The position numbers were made by a program, and so were the translations under genes. This document shows positions 1 through 9,958 of a stretch of DNA of 64,000 nt, piece by piece. Origin of the DNA: Acarospora socialis (Eukaryota > Ascomycota > Lecanoromycetes > Acarosporales > Acarosporaceae); the NCBI GenBank assembly GCA_025617375.2, contig JAMYGW020000003.1, positions 1,612,001 through 1,676,000 of the forward strand. The letters run 5' to 3'. How positions within the stretch are numbered: position 1 is the stretch's first letter; every line of letters starts with the position of its first letter. The notes beneath the pieces were generated by a model. It saw only the letters and a program-made list of their open reading frames with translations. It searched no databases and had not been told where the DNA came from.

Positions 1-1380
1 GCTCCGCATACCGAAAAACAGGCAGAACAATCACTACCACCGCAACAAAATCCTGCACAATCGCCAAATGGCGGCTATGGTTGGATCTGCACCTTATGCG
101 TTGCTCTCATAAACGCACATACCTGGGGCATTAACTCCTCCTACGGCGTCTTTCTCGCGTACTACCTCTCCACTGATTCGTATCCCGGAGCAACCTATCT
201 GCAATATGCCTTCGTGGGTGGGCTGTCTATCTCGTGTGCTATGCTCCTGTCGCCGCTGGCAACCTTGTCTACACGCTACTTTGGGACTCATGTCACCCTG
301 TGCTTTGGCACAGCACTCGAGGTAGCCGGCTTAATCGGCGCGTCGTTTGCGTATAACATATGGCACCTATTCCTAAGCCAAGGAGTCGCCTTTGGTATCG
401 GTATGGGTTTCCTTTTTGTTGGGTCAGTCGGCATCCCACCACAGTGGTTTACGACTAAAAGATCGCTCGCGAACGGTATCAGCGCATCTGGGTCTGGTTT
501 TGGAGGCTTGCTATACTCTCTGGCAGCTGGAGCTATGATTAGATCCATTGGACTCGCCTGGTGTTTCCGAGTACTAGGACTTTTGGCCTTTGCAGTCAAC
601 GCAATCTGCATCACCTTCATTCGGGATCGTAACAAAATCATTGGGTCCCGGCATGCGGCCTTCGACATGAAGCTGTTCAAGCGACCCGAGTATCTTCTAC
701 TCAACGGTTACGGCTTTTTCTCAATGCTTGGTTACATCGCCCTGGTCTTCTCTTTGGCAGATTATGCGAAGAAAATCGGATTGAATGCCTCACAAGCAGC
801 TGTGATATCCGCCATTTTGAATCTGGGCCAGGGACTCGGGAGACCACCCATTGGATATTTCTCGGACAGGATCGGGCGAATTAACATGGCTGGATTGACC
901 ACCTTCTTTTGCGCACTGTTAATCTTCGTCGTCTGGATCTTCGCGAAGAGCTACGGTGTCCTAATCTTCTACGCTCTTATCGGCGGTACTGTAACCGGCA
1001 CATTCTGGGCAACCATTGGTCCAGTCGCTGTCGAGGTTGTTGGCCTTCAAGATCTTCCTTCAGCTCTCAACCTTGAATGGATAATTATCGTTCTACCGTG
1101 TACCTTCAGCGAGCCGATCGCTCTCGAGATTGTTGGAAACACAGGAAAGTATCTGGGCACACAGCTCTTCATTGGCTTCATGTATACTGCCGCGACTTTA
1201 TGTGTATTGTTCCTCCGAGGATGGAAAGTGGGTGAACTGAACGAGATTGCGAGATTGAAGAATGAAAACCTGGATGATATCCACGCTGTGGATGTTGGGT
1301 TGAGTTCGACCAACGAAGCGGCTAGGCTCGCAGGGAGACGCACAATATGGAAACATTCCTGGGAATGGTGGAAGGTGTAA
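1..1380 (+). CDS. MFS monocarboxylate-type transporter, 5' partial
   Basis: The frame is open from base 1 to the stop at 1378-1380, so the first codons lie outside the window. Near the visible start is NGGYGWIC, close to the DGGYGW signature that opens the first membrane helix of fungal monocarboxylate-porter (MCT/SLC16-like) proteins. About eleven hydrophobic segments follow, and the loop between helices 8 and 9 has GYFSDRIGR, the usual MFS loop motif. The protein should sit in the plasma or an organelle membrane and move small organic acids or similar solutes by proton symport; the substrate cannot be read from sequence. About 459 residues are visible, close to the usual family length, so only a short N-terminal tail is missing. 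No intron is needed in the visible part. Confidence 0.85.
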   Translation, partial: APHTEKQAEQSLPPQQNPAQSPNGGYGWICTLCVALINAHTWGINSSYGVFLAYYLSTDSYPGATYLQYAFVGGLSISCAMLLSPLATLSTRYFGTHVTLCFGTALEVAGLIGASFAYNIWHLFLSQGVAFGIGMGFLFVGSVGIPPQWFTTKRSLANGISASGSGFGGLLYSLAAGAMIRSIGLAWCFRVLGLLAFAVNAICITFIRDRNKIIGSRHAAFDMKLFKRPEYLLLNGYGFFSMLGYIALVFSLADYAKKIGLNASQAAVISAILNLGQGLGRPPIGYFSDRIGRINMAGLTTFFCALLIFVVWIFAKSYGVLIFYALIGGTVTGTFWATIGPVAVEVVGLQDLPSALNLEWIIIVLPCTFSEPIALEIVGNTGKYLGTQLFIGFMYTAATLCVLFLRGWKVGELNEIARLKNENLDDIHAVDVGLSSTNEAARLAGRRTIWKHSWEWWKV

Positions 1381-2164
1381 AGTTTGCAACCGGTGTATCG
1401 AATTCAAAATGGCTACAGAGAGCTATTTTATGAGCACAAACAAGGACTTGGGCGAAAGCTAAACCTCTAAACCTTTTGTTGGCCATGCACGACACATAAC
1501 TCAGTCACCAAGCGATACAGTCTGACATGACTGACACTGTTGCGCTTGTAGCACCTACTGCTCATACACTGAACGGTGGTTTTGGGTGGTGATTGGGGAA
1601 GTGACTGAGGCAGTGTGACTTGAAGAATTTGACGACAAGATCACCAAAACCATTCTCTTTCTCAGATGGAGAGCTGAGCGGTTCTAAATCCAAGCGGTGA
1701 TAGAGAAGCAGACTGGCACGGTAGAAGGAAAAAGAGGGTATGTAGTGGGCAGGCATCCTCCCTGTCACCTGAACCGGCATTTGTTGTGAAGAAATCGGAC
1801 AATTTTGGAACTAAGCTTGTTTCAGCTGCCCGTGTCATACAAACAATTAACAGACAGGCATACCTAGTGGTCACAAAGACGTCGTGTTCAATGCGGAAAA
1901 TTGTCAGCAAGTGAAATAGAACTACACGAGGAGAGATGCACAATTTAGTCAAAAATATGGAGCAGATTTTTATTGGTGCTGTAATCCATTCTAAAAGGAA
2001 GCTCTATCTCCAATTCTATCCATTCCGATAATGAATATTACCGGCTGTACAAAGAGCGGAAGAGAAAGTCCGAGAGAGATACACTTTTGGGCATGTACAG
2101 TGATGCCTAGAACAATCTATCGCTAATGACACCAGTGAGCTCGTGCCTACTACGGCATGAAAGT
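1381..2164. other. Intergenic region between convergent genes
   Basis: This 784-base stretch lies between the 3' ends of the transporter and the P450. The short open frames here have no recognisable motif or splice pattern. I see no gene, tRNA or repeat; it should hold the two 3' UTRs. Confidence 0.6.
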
Positions 2165-4327
2165 TCAGGTCTCCTCAGACGCAATCCAGGCGCGAAGGCC
2201 TTCAGGATCACGGCAATGAAACTTGATACCGGCCGACCAGGGGATGGCTTGAGCCTCAGTGGGCGTTGCGGTGTCCGCAATGGCGTCCATTTCGAGCGAG
2301 CACTCACGCTCAGCACGGAAAGGAGGGAAGACATGCTTCTTCTCTTCCTCCCCGAGAGGTTGTCGCTCCCAGGTGAAGAAGTGCAAGAGAAGTACAAGCG
2401 TCGAGTAGAGGCCGCGGTTAGCCACTAAGAGGGAAGGTTAGCTCACAATAGCACGTATAACTGGCAATCAAAACGTACTGTCGATGCCGGGGCAGACACG
2501 GCGGCCGCAGCCGTAGGTCAAATGCGTCACTCCGAGCTTTTCGCCACCCTGGCCGAGAATGTCGGTGCGACCTTTGCGACCGTTCAACCACCGCTCAGGC
2601 AAGTACTCCTCGGGCCTGTCGAAGGCGACGGGATCGCGGTTGCCTGCCATCAAGTTCATGATGACAAGCTGAGTAGGAAAAGTCAGAAATGTTTCGGCGA
2701 TGGAATTATTAGCGTAGGTAGCACTAGACGTACCATGTCCTTAGGGATTTTATGCCCATTATAGCTGGCGCCATCAAGGGTCTGGCGCGGGAAACCAAGA
2801 CGAACTGGCGTGTAGATACGCGAGCCTTCCTGTATTTTCATCAGGTCAGGAAGTATGGCCAATACCATATAGGATGGAGATACTAACGGTGTGCAGAGCC
2901 TTGACATATTCGACACGGTCGTACTCGTGCGGCTTGGGTGGCTCGCCGTTGTACACTTCACGGATAGCCTCGTAGCCATTCTTCTGCAAGTCGGGCCTGT
3001 TGGCAAGGTAGCCGACGATCCAAGTGAGCGAGTAGCCAAGATTAACGCCAGCAGCGACTATTGACGAACATTCATTAGATGATATAGCTCAACAACCTGA
3101 TAAGAGGGGGGAACACACTGCCGGTGTAAGAAGCCAAGAGAACCTCTTCCTCTTTCAAAAGACCCTGGCGAAGGATGTTGCCCAGGATTGACGGAGTCTC
3201 GTCGCCGTTTTTGATGCGTTCCATCAGACTGCCAAGCATCTTGTCGATATAGACTTGCTGCCTCTTGCGGTACTCACGAGCCTTCTCCTCTTTCTCATCG
3301 AAAGACCAGTTCTTGATGCCAAGAATCTTTCCAGCTACGTAGCGAAGCCAGCCGGCGCCACGCAAGATAGGGATGTAGTCGCGAGCGGGTGAACCAATGG
3401 TGCGTTGACGGACTGTATTGGAGCGTGAGTCATGACATTCTGCATTGCATCAAGTTCGAGTCAAGGGATACTTACAGATGTTGGTCTCGTTTTCCGCGAG
3501 CATTCCTACCATGTCGTCATCGAGGGGGGTGCCCATGAGCTGTTCAGAGACTTGGCCGGTACCGAAACGGTGAAGCTTTTCGGCCATGTCGACAGCGGGG
3601 CCTTCGCTAATGGTGAGAACGTCGCCAAAGAGTTTCTTAAGCTTGGGGTGAATGACGGGAGTATAAATTGGCAGGAGGCGAGGAGAAATCTGGGAAGAGA
3701 GAGCCTTGCGAGTACGGATAAGGCGGTCGCTGTATGGCGAGGTGCCGACAGTCCAGATACCGGAGGAAGCGAAATCGCTGTGAAAGAGCTTGAAGGTGGG
3801 ACGCGATTGGTATGCAGGACCCTGTTGGACGACCGTTTTTGCAAGAGACCCATGGCTGTTGATGAAGACCTGCAAACCTAGGCATCAGCCCAATGTCTTT
3901 CTTTCAGGTCAGTACAAGGGAGAACATACCGCTTCACGTTCACCAAGAGAGACACGAATAACATCGCCATACTTCTTAGTCCACTCGGCGATCTTCGGGA
4001 CGTGGCCATTGCTCAACTAAGGTAGATGTTAGATGAAGAGAGACCGTAATCACGTATACAACTAACCTCAAAAAGGTTTCCGACGATAGGAAGACCGGGA
4101 GGACCAGGAAGCGAGACAGTGTGAGGGGCACCACCGAGCACGCCATCAAAGAACCATAAAATGCGGTTTAGGATTTTGCGTCCAGCCTCAAATCCGCTCA
4201 GAAGGAGAGCAGTAAGGGCAACGGCGGCGGACGCATAGACAACACTAAGATCTCGAACACCACTGACCAAGTTCGAGGTGACCTCGGCCCTGGCACCAGT
4301 CAGGGTTGAATTTAAGAGAGTATCCAT
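2165..4327 (-). CDS. Cytochrome P450, phenylacetate-hydroxylase-like (CYP504-like)
   Basis: Eight exons can be joined with seven short introns: 4327-4067, 4016-3930, 3869-3476, 3412-3119, 3057-2888, 2829-2734, 2668-2479 and 2424-2165. They sum to 583 codons without a stop. Order of parts: an N-terminal hydrophobic anchor (about residues 30-50), the proline hinge LPGPPGLPIVGN, a PERW motif, and the haem-cysteine loop YGCGRRVCPGI with its cysteine present. The segments GSRIYTPVRLGFPRQT and ANRGLY, plus the C-terminal RDPEGLRAWI, resemble the CYP504 group that hydroxylates phenylacetate and related aromatic acids at the ER. That subfamily call is inference from remembered family patterns; P450 itself is secure. 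The exon 3/4 junction was chosen so that the frame reads NIFRQRTIGSPARDY. Confidence 0.85.
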
Positions 4328-4716
4328 CTCGACGAGTATAAGGGTTGAGATGATGTGAGACTATTGACTCCCATTCCATGGCGACCTTTTATGCGATCAA
4401 CCAGGTCAGCCAAGAATTCGCCTCCTTCGGCGAACAGGGTCAGAATGGTAAGGGTTTGCCCGTGTTACGGTTTCAATGTGTATTTAATAACAACGTACTA
4501 GCCACCCATTCCCCGGTCATTGAGAATTGTGGAGCCATGCATCGGCATCCCCTTCAGGTCCCGTCCTATTAGAAGTACATGTGCAACATTGATTGGGCGC
4601 CATCAATGGGCAATGGGCGGCTTGTGAAGCGCGAAATTTCCTCTGCATCATTGATGGTTTTGCTATGAAGTCCACCGTAGAGTACAGTATCCCGCTCGGG
4701 CGTCACAGCCTCGCAG
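4328..4716. other. Gap between two minus-strand genes
   Basis: This 389-base stretch holds the P450 promoter and the 3' end of the downstream GFA gene. No ORF with family motifs, no RNA gene and no repeat was seen. Confidence 0.55.
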
Positions 4717-5180
4717 CTACGAGGCCTCCTTTTGCTCGGTACCGGCAATGGCTGGTAGCCAGGAAGGCCGATTCACAACGAACAATTCAGCCATTGGCTT
4801 TGCGTCCTCCAGAGCCCTGTCACCGTCCAACGTACCGACCTTGATGATCTTCGAATCGCCATATGTCTCGGTCTGGCGCCAGAGCGTTGAGCCACAGTCG
4901 CCGCAGAAGAACGATGTGATCGTCTTGCCACTATCGGCCGTCTTGGGGAACTCTTTGGGAGTGCCCTTGGTCACCGAGAAGCCATCGCCGGCAACGATGA
5001 TGTTGGTAGAGAAAGTGGAGCCGGTGATCTTGCGGCAGTCACGACAGTGACAGAGGGCCTAAATCGTTTCAGCAGCTGCTAGACAAGGTTGGTCGACTCA
5101 CTATAGGTACGCACCTTGGCCCTGATCTCGCCAGTGGACTTGATGCGGATCGCACCGCAGACGCAACCGCCTTCAACCAT
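4717..5180 (-). CDS. GFA/CENP-V-type zinc-fold protein
   Basis: Two exons, 5180-5115 and 5058-4717, joined by a 56-nt intron (donor GTGCGT, acceptor TTTAG), give 135 residues. The start is the ATG at 5180, because the first exon then reads MVEGGCVCGAIR, the standard opening of the family. The zinc ligands are all visible in order: CVCG, then CHCRDC at the exon junction, then FCGDCGS. These match glutathione-dependent formaldehyde-activating enzyme (Gfa)-like proteins. Most fungal members have unknown substrates, so formaldehyde should not be assumed. Length is normal for a single-domain member. Confidence 0.88.
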
Positions 5181-5991
5181 GATGTCGTGTTTTGCAGGAT
5201 TTCTGATTGGTTGTTATGGTGGAAATCAGGCTTCAATGAAGTACCGTGATGGTCCAAAAAGAATGGACGTTAGATGCCAAGGTTAGACAAAACTCTTTAT
5301 ACGAGTACCCACAATCCCGCCCCTAGACGCCTTGGCCCCCCCTTGTACCACACTCTTGGCCGAGCGGGCTGTCCCGCTGCCGTCGTAAGATGGCATTTTT
5401 GTGTAACCTAAGCTGATCTTGACCGGTAAAGCGAGCCAATAGGAGGGTGCTGACCTGCAAAGGCCGGGTGTAATCTGCCTTGTCGGGCTGTCGGGCTAAA
5501 TAATGGAGGCAACCTTCGGAGCAATGAGAGTGTGTGCTTACACATGTGTATTCTCTTTACCAGGTAGGTCTGTCTGGACCCTGGGCGGGAAGGGGTTACC
5601 TCGGGTAATTCCGTATAAAAGGTCTACGTGTCCGTACCTTTGCTGAACCTTGATCCATCCTCTTCAGACCTCGACAGGTTTATACGTTAGCGAGCCGGAG
5701 GGACACATGAGATCCACATGTGGCGCTCTCGGCAGCTGGAGCTATCGTGTATACGACCCGTTAGCTCCAGCTGCCAAGAGCAGAAAACATACAATACAAT
5801 ACACACACCCATCATCAATACAAAAATCAGCTTAAGCTCCGACCTCGCTCGGTCTCATGAGAAGAGCGGCAAGAATGTGACGAGGATTTAAAGTAAAGCA
5901 TGGATGGCGATGGTAAATCGCCGTTGTTCTCGGGCAGTTTTCATTCAGCTACATTGGCACAAGCAAGTCTTTGTATCTTCGTTCCTTCAAC
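5181..5991. other. Upstream region of the small secreted-protein gene
   Basis: This gene-free stretch of 811 bases holds a TATAAAA box at 5614-5620, a CCACATGTGG palindrome near 5714 and a strong stem-loop (listed separately). It separates two divergent genes, so it probably serves both. No protein-coding gene is visible. Confidence 0.5.
5726..5780. repeat. Stem-loop, 19-nt arms
   Basis: The arms 5726-5744 and 5762-5780 are inverted copies of each other (core GGCAGCTGGAGCTA) with one mismatch and a 17-nt loop. The stem lies 110 bp downstream of a TATAAAA box and about 210 bp before the ATG of the secreted-protein gene, so it could be part of a transcribed leader. Function is unknown. Confidence 0.7.
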
Positions 5992-6876
5992 ATGCTCTTT
6001 TCAGTCATCTTTGCGGGTCTCCTTGTATGCGGCCTCGGAGCCTCCGCTGTTCCAACTACCAGTCCCTCCCCTCTGAAAACACCTTCGAAGCCTCTCCTCA
6101 AATGGACTCCTCCCTCAATCGTGCCGCAGATGCTGCCAGCCTTCCAGGCTAAGATTGACTGGGACTTGGACAACGTAAGCCAGCTCTGTTGATATGGACC
6201 AACTTTTCTTACTTAACATGGCTTCCATAGAACCACACAATTCAGACGCCGTTGGGTCTTCGTGCCAGCTGGTGGAGTCGCGAGTACGTTTCGATCTTTG
6301 TTCGTACAGTCAATCTAACTAATGTTCATTAAGAGGCTACTGGTACGACACAAAGGGCCGGCAATTCGGCGAGATCCTTCGTGCCAACGACGACGGCATT
6401 GTAACTCCTGGAACAACTCCTGGAACCCGATATCTTGAGCTCCGTTAGTAACTTGAAGCAAGATGAAGGATGGACATTCTTACTGACAAGGATATTCCTC
6501 TAGTCATCACCTATGTTGTGAAGCTTGATGACGGCTACTGGGCATACGTGAAGCACACAGGCGGCGCTATTGTCCGTCAGTACCAGAACGGTATTGTGTA
6601 AGTCTGGAATGCTTTGAATGGTTTGGGCGGAGGCTTTGTTAGTTCTCTGACATGGTGGTTTAGTCGTGTGGAGACAGATTCTCCCAAGTACAGCTGGCTT
6701 AACCGGATTGACTTCATAGCGCCAGGGGCGTTCAATGGGACCGAGATCATGACTGTCAATCACTACTTTCCTAATGTGAGTTTTGGAGGGATCGGCAAGA
6801 GTATAGGACTAACGCATTTACCTTCAAACAGTCCAACAACTTGCCCAACGGTTTGCCCAACTCAACCAGCTATTAG
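5992..6876 (+). CDS. Small secreted protein, unrecognised, six exons
   Basis: No single long frame exists here. Six short exons (5992-6174, 6231-6283, 6334-6443, 6504-6597, 6664-6775, 6832-6876) with introns of 50-66 nt give 198 codons without a stop. Residues 1-20 are a clean signal peptide (MLFSVIFAGLLVCGLGASA) with a likely cut before VP. The mature part is rich in aromatic residues and glycine (GYWYDTKG, DDGYWAYVKH) and ends in an Asn/Pro/Ser-rich tail. Cysteine is absent from the mature part, unlike many effectors. I do not recognise the family. It is likely extracellular or wall-associated. The model rests on splice consensus and frame closure, not on homology. Confidence 0.6.
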
Positions 6877-8008
6877 GCTCAAGTGAGGAATATTCTTCCT
6901 GGCCACGAAGATTGGATTGAACATAGGTAGGTTGTATCATAGAGCTTTGCGCGGTTTTCGCGATCATGTAAGCTGTTCAAACGGTCACTATTTCTGCTTC
7001 TAGAGCTTTTTAGACTAGGGAAGAGAGTGTTGAAAATGTCAATACTTGTTTGTAACATCGTGACTGTCTTGTAAGTTGTGATGCATACATAGGTAGGCAG
7101 AAATTAGACTCTGGGGTGGCCACGGGGCCGGGTGGGGTCCCAGATTTTGGGGCTCGGCCCGGCCCGTCGGACAGCTTTCCATGCCAGGCCCGACAAGTGG
7201 GCCGGGCCGGGCCGGGTTAACCTGGACGTAATTCAAGGTAATCTTTTGTTGTTTCTAGAAGTAATTTTGATAATTCTTCCATCATTTGAAATGCCTCATA
7301 ATTCTCTACAAAATGAAAAAATCCGCAAAAACCGAATCACTTTCAAGCTCAATGCACACAAATGAAGTTATGTTCAATTTTGAATAAACTGAGGTGTATT
7401 TGCCACAACAAGTCATGCGAATCAATAACTTTGAAAAAGCCTGGCGGCCACCCTAGAACTTTCGACTTCAGAACACATGTTTAATTACATACATGACTCC
7501 GACTGCTCCTGTATAGATGTGATGCAGGAAAACTCTTTGAGCTTGACCTTAGGCAACTCTAGAATAGGCAACATGTTCCAAAATTATCCAAGTACGCAAT
7601 ATTCCACCTCGCGATTGCTTAAGTTTGTCTATAGCCTTGGATGTCTTGGATCCATCCCCTGATTGTCTGATTACGACTTGCCTATTGAACAGGTTCATTC
7701 GTACCCGTATGCCTTTGCTAAACTGCTCAGCTGTTGATTCAGCAAGTGTTTACGTTTGTTGATCAAAAGGAGGGACCGGCGGAATGCATCACTCTCATAC
7801 AGTGATTGTGTGAAATTTCCCGCAGCTGTGATTCCATGGAACATGTTCCAGACCAGAGCTTTACTGCCGAAAGCCACAGTCACCCACTGCCGAGTTCATT
7901 GTATATTTCCAGGAACCTAGGACTTCGTTAGATGCGGATCCACTCCTTCTATTGTGTCCTATTGCTAAAAGCAGGACTGTGATATTCTTGTCTGTGTGAT
8001 TTCCTTTA
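6877..8008. other. Gene-poor AT-rich stretch with a transposon relic
   Basis: Beyond the GC-rich terminal-repeat element at 7111-7455 (listed separately), this stretch shows only short, unconvincing open frames and AT-rich sequence. No gene is supported. Confidence 0.5.
7111..7455. mobile_element. Possible hAT-like non-autonomous element, degenerate
   Basis: The ends are short inverted repeats: GGGGTGGCCAC at the left and, read on the other strand, TAGGGTGGCCGC at the right. Inside the left end lies a block rich in GGGCCGGGCC (7140-7216), a pattern typical of hAT subterminal repeats. The interior is AT-rich with no transposase. I could not find a clean 8-bp target duplication, so either the ends have decayed or the borders are slightly wrong. 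Non-autonomous hAT-type MITE is the best reading, with modest certainty. Confidence 0.4.
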
Positions 8009-8275
8009 AGGCCGAGGCCACATGTCACTTGTCGTGGCACACATAAAGAAGGACTACGCATTCAAACACTTCCACAACATCGAATGTAGCTGCAATTACA
8101 GACAGAAGCCGCTGTTGAGTCTATAGAACTTGGTGTTCAATATGAAGACCTTTGTAATTCAGCATCTGTGCAGAAGAGTTGCATATAACTTCCTCTGATT
8201 TTAGGGCACATTTGAAATTTTGCGGTGTTGTGTTTAATTGTGCGTGCGACGACAAGTGACATGTGGCCTCGGGCT
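8009..8275. mobile_element. MITE with 35-bp terminal inverted repeats and TA duplication
   Basis: The left arm 8009-8043 and right arm 8241-8275 are inverted copies matching at 32 of 35 positions, beginning AGGCCGAGGCCACATG. A TA dinucleotide lies directly outside each end (8007-8008 and 8276-8277), the target-site mark of Tc1/mariner-type DNA transposons. The 267-bp element has no coding capacity. Three mismatches between the arms suggest a fairly recent copy. It would need a transposase supplied from elsewhere in the genome. Confidence 0.75.
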
Positions 8276-8405
8276 TACGTTCTGTGGGATCCTGCCGTTA
8301 CTTCTAGATTCACGTATCTGCAGATACCTTATTGACATAGTGGCTGTCCAGGGCCTAACTAGCAACCTGAGGAGGAGGTTCATTCAATGACCATCTCACA
8401 CCACT
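8276..8405. other. Short spacer after the MITE
   Basis: No gene or repeat is visible between the MITE and the doubtful gene that follows. Confidence 0.5.
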
Positions 8406-9281
8406 ATGTCGAACCCGGAATTTCACTCCAAAACCGTCCGTATCCAGCAGGCCTTACGGGAGACACAAGATACTCAGCATCATCTCATTCATCCGGACAT
8501 TTGCCGCATCGTAACTTCTCGGATCTGGTCCCCTCGGTAGAACCAAGCCCTTGCTATGTGCCGACTTGGTGCGCTGGTCGTGGATACTATCGGGAATCGG
8601 TTTGCCCATCCTGTATTCCCATCAGCGTTTGCCAGAGCACAAGCGAGAGCGGAAATAGCAAGAATGGCCACGTTCAAACCTACTTGCAGAAATCACACCC
8701 GCACTTGGTGCGCCCCCTCCCATGGTGATCACATCCGAACAAGTTCCCCCCCGTGCTTCCGCAGCACGTCTATCGAAACGCGCTCGGCCAGTACTCGAAC
8801 AGCTTCTCCTCGTCCCCACCAAACTCTTTCTGTGTCAGGAAGCTCGGATCAGGCTGTAGAGAATTCATGGTCGGATTCAATAACTACCTCAAACTTTTCC
8901 TTCAAACCATCCGCCTCCTCATTGACGATTGCGCCCTAGCCCAGCCTCTCACCAATCTCCGATTCCGAGTCCCATGTAACGAGCTCCATCCGCCCTTCGT
9001 GCACAGATCCGTCCTCACAGCGGCGGTACTCCGCTTTGTCGTACCATGGTTTTGCTGCGGTGGCCGCCATCTTTGCTGCGGAAGAACGCAAGATAGACGA
9101 GCTTCGAGACCTCGAAGTTCCCTTGATGCCTGCTAAAATGCGCCGCTGGACAGAAGCGCTTTGTGTGAGCTGTCGCGAGCAAGCCACGGGCTTGCGACTC
9201 AAGTCGGGCAAGAAAAAGGGGCAGAACCTGTTAGCCAATTTGGCCCGGGGGCTTGGACTAATGTGGGAGGCCTATAACTAG
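8406..9281 (+). pseudogene. Unrecognised gene, doubtful or broken
   Basis: One frame runs from the ATG at 8406 to the stop at 9279-9281 with only two stops inside it, both TAG, at 8538 and 8937. Either a C-to-T change made each one (CAG to TAG) and the gene is dead, or each lies in an intron. GT..AG stretches of 30 nt (8511-8540) and 75 nt (8870-8944) contain the stops and keep the frame, but 30 nt is too short for a usual fungal intron. The reading has an Ala-rich segment near MCRLGALVVD, a Ser/Thr-rich middle, and a basic C-terminal part with KIDELRDLEVPLMP, CVSC and GKKKGQN. I do not recognise the family. Confidence 0.35.
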
Positions 9282-9958
9282 CATGGGGTCCATGCTAGTT
9301 GCTGAGGTTTCGTCTGAGCATGGTCTTTCATCAACTTGGTCAACTGCGTGTAGCATGAACATCATATAAAGCGCAAGTGTGACATTCTATAAAGTAAAAA
9401 TACTCCGGTAAGTCATGCTAGACTTGAGCGCTTTTCCGTGTTGAAGAGGGCCAACAATAAGTAGCATGAAGCGTAAATTTGCTCTTCCTGATCTGACAGT
9501 AAGCCGTATGAAGAGATGTATTCCATGTCAACAACGCACCACTGGGATTATATGACTCGATTGTTTTCGTCTGATCCATCAAGTAAAGCGCTGTTGTTGA
9601 CAGAACTGAGTTGAATCCTGCTCTCTCGGGGTATGCTTTTATGACCAAGCCCAGCGTTCTACCTTTGTTATTACCTAAATGAACCCATTGTCACGCAGAC
9701 AACCTCGACTCTTTTGTGCAAGTGTGACTGTGATTTTTGTTTCGTTCATGTCTTCTATGATAAACCAGCAAAAAGCGCTTGTCTCATCTGAAATTTATCC
9801 TTGGTAGTGGCGTCTCTCTGGGGTGAAGAGGACCCGCAGTTGCAGCCAGCATGCATATTCCTCCCCATACTTGTTTATCACTGGCCCCCGCTCTCATCAA
9901 AGCATTCTGATCCATCCTCAACTGCTCTCAAAAAATTTGATACCTCTACAAGGGCATC
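9282..9958. other. Upstream region of the oxygenase gene
   Basis: This 677-base stretch shows no supported gene. It should contain the promoter and leader of the 2OG oxygenase. No repeat was noticed. Confidence 0.5.

Noticed and set aside
288-704. Minus-strand frame opposite the transporter
   Set aside because: It mirrors the coding frame of the transporter, whose membrane-protein reading is far stronger.
2165-5180. P450 and GFA genes as part of a biosynthetic cluster
   Set aside because: No polyketide, peptide or terpene backbone gene lies near, and the flanking genes are unrelated.
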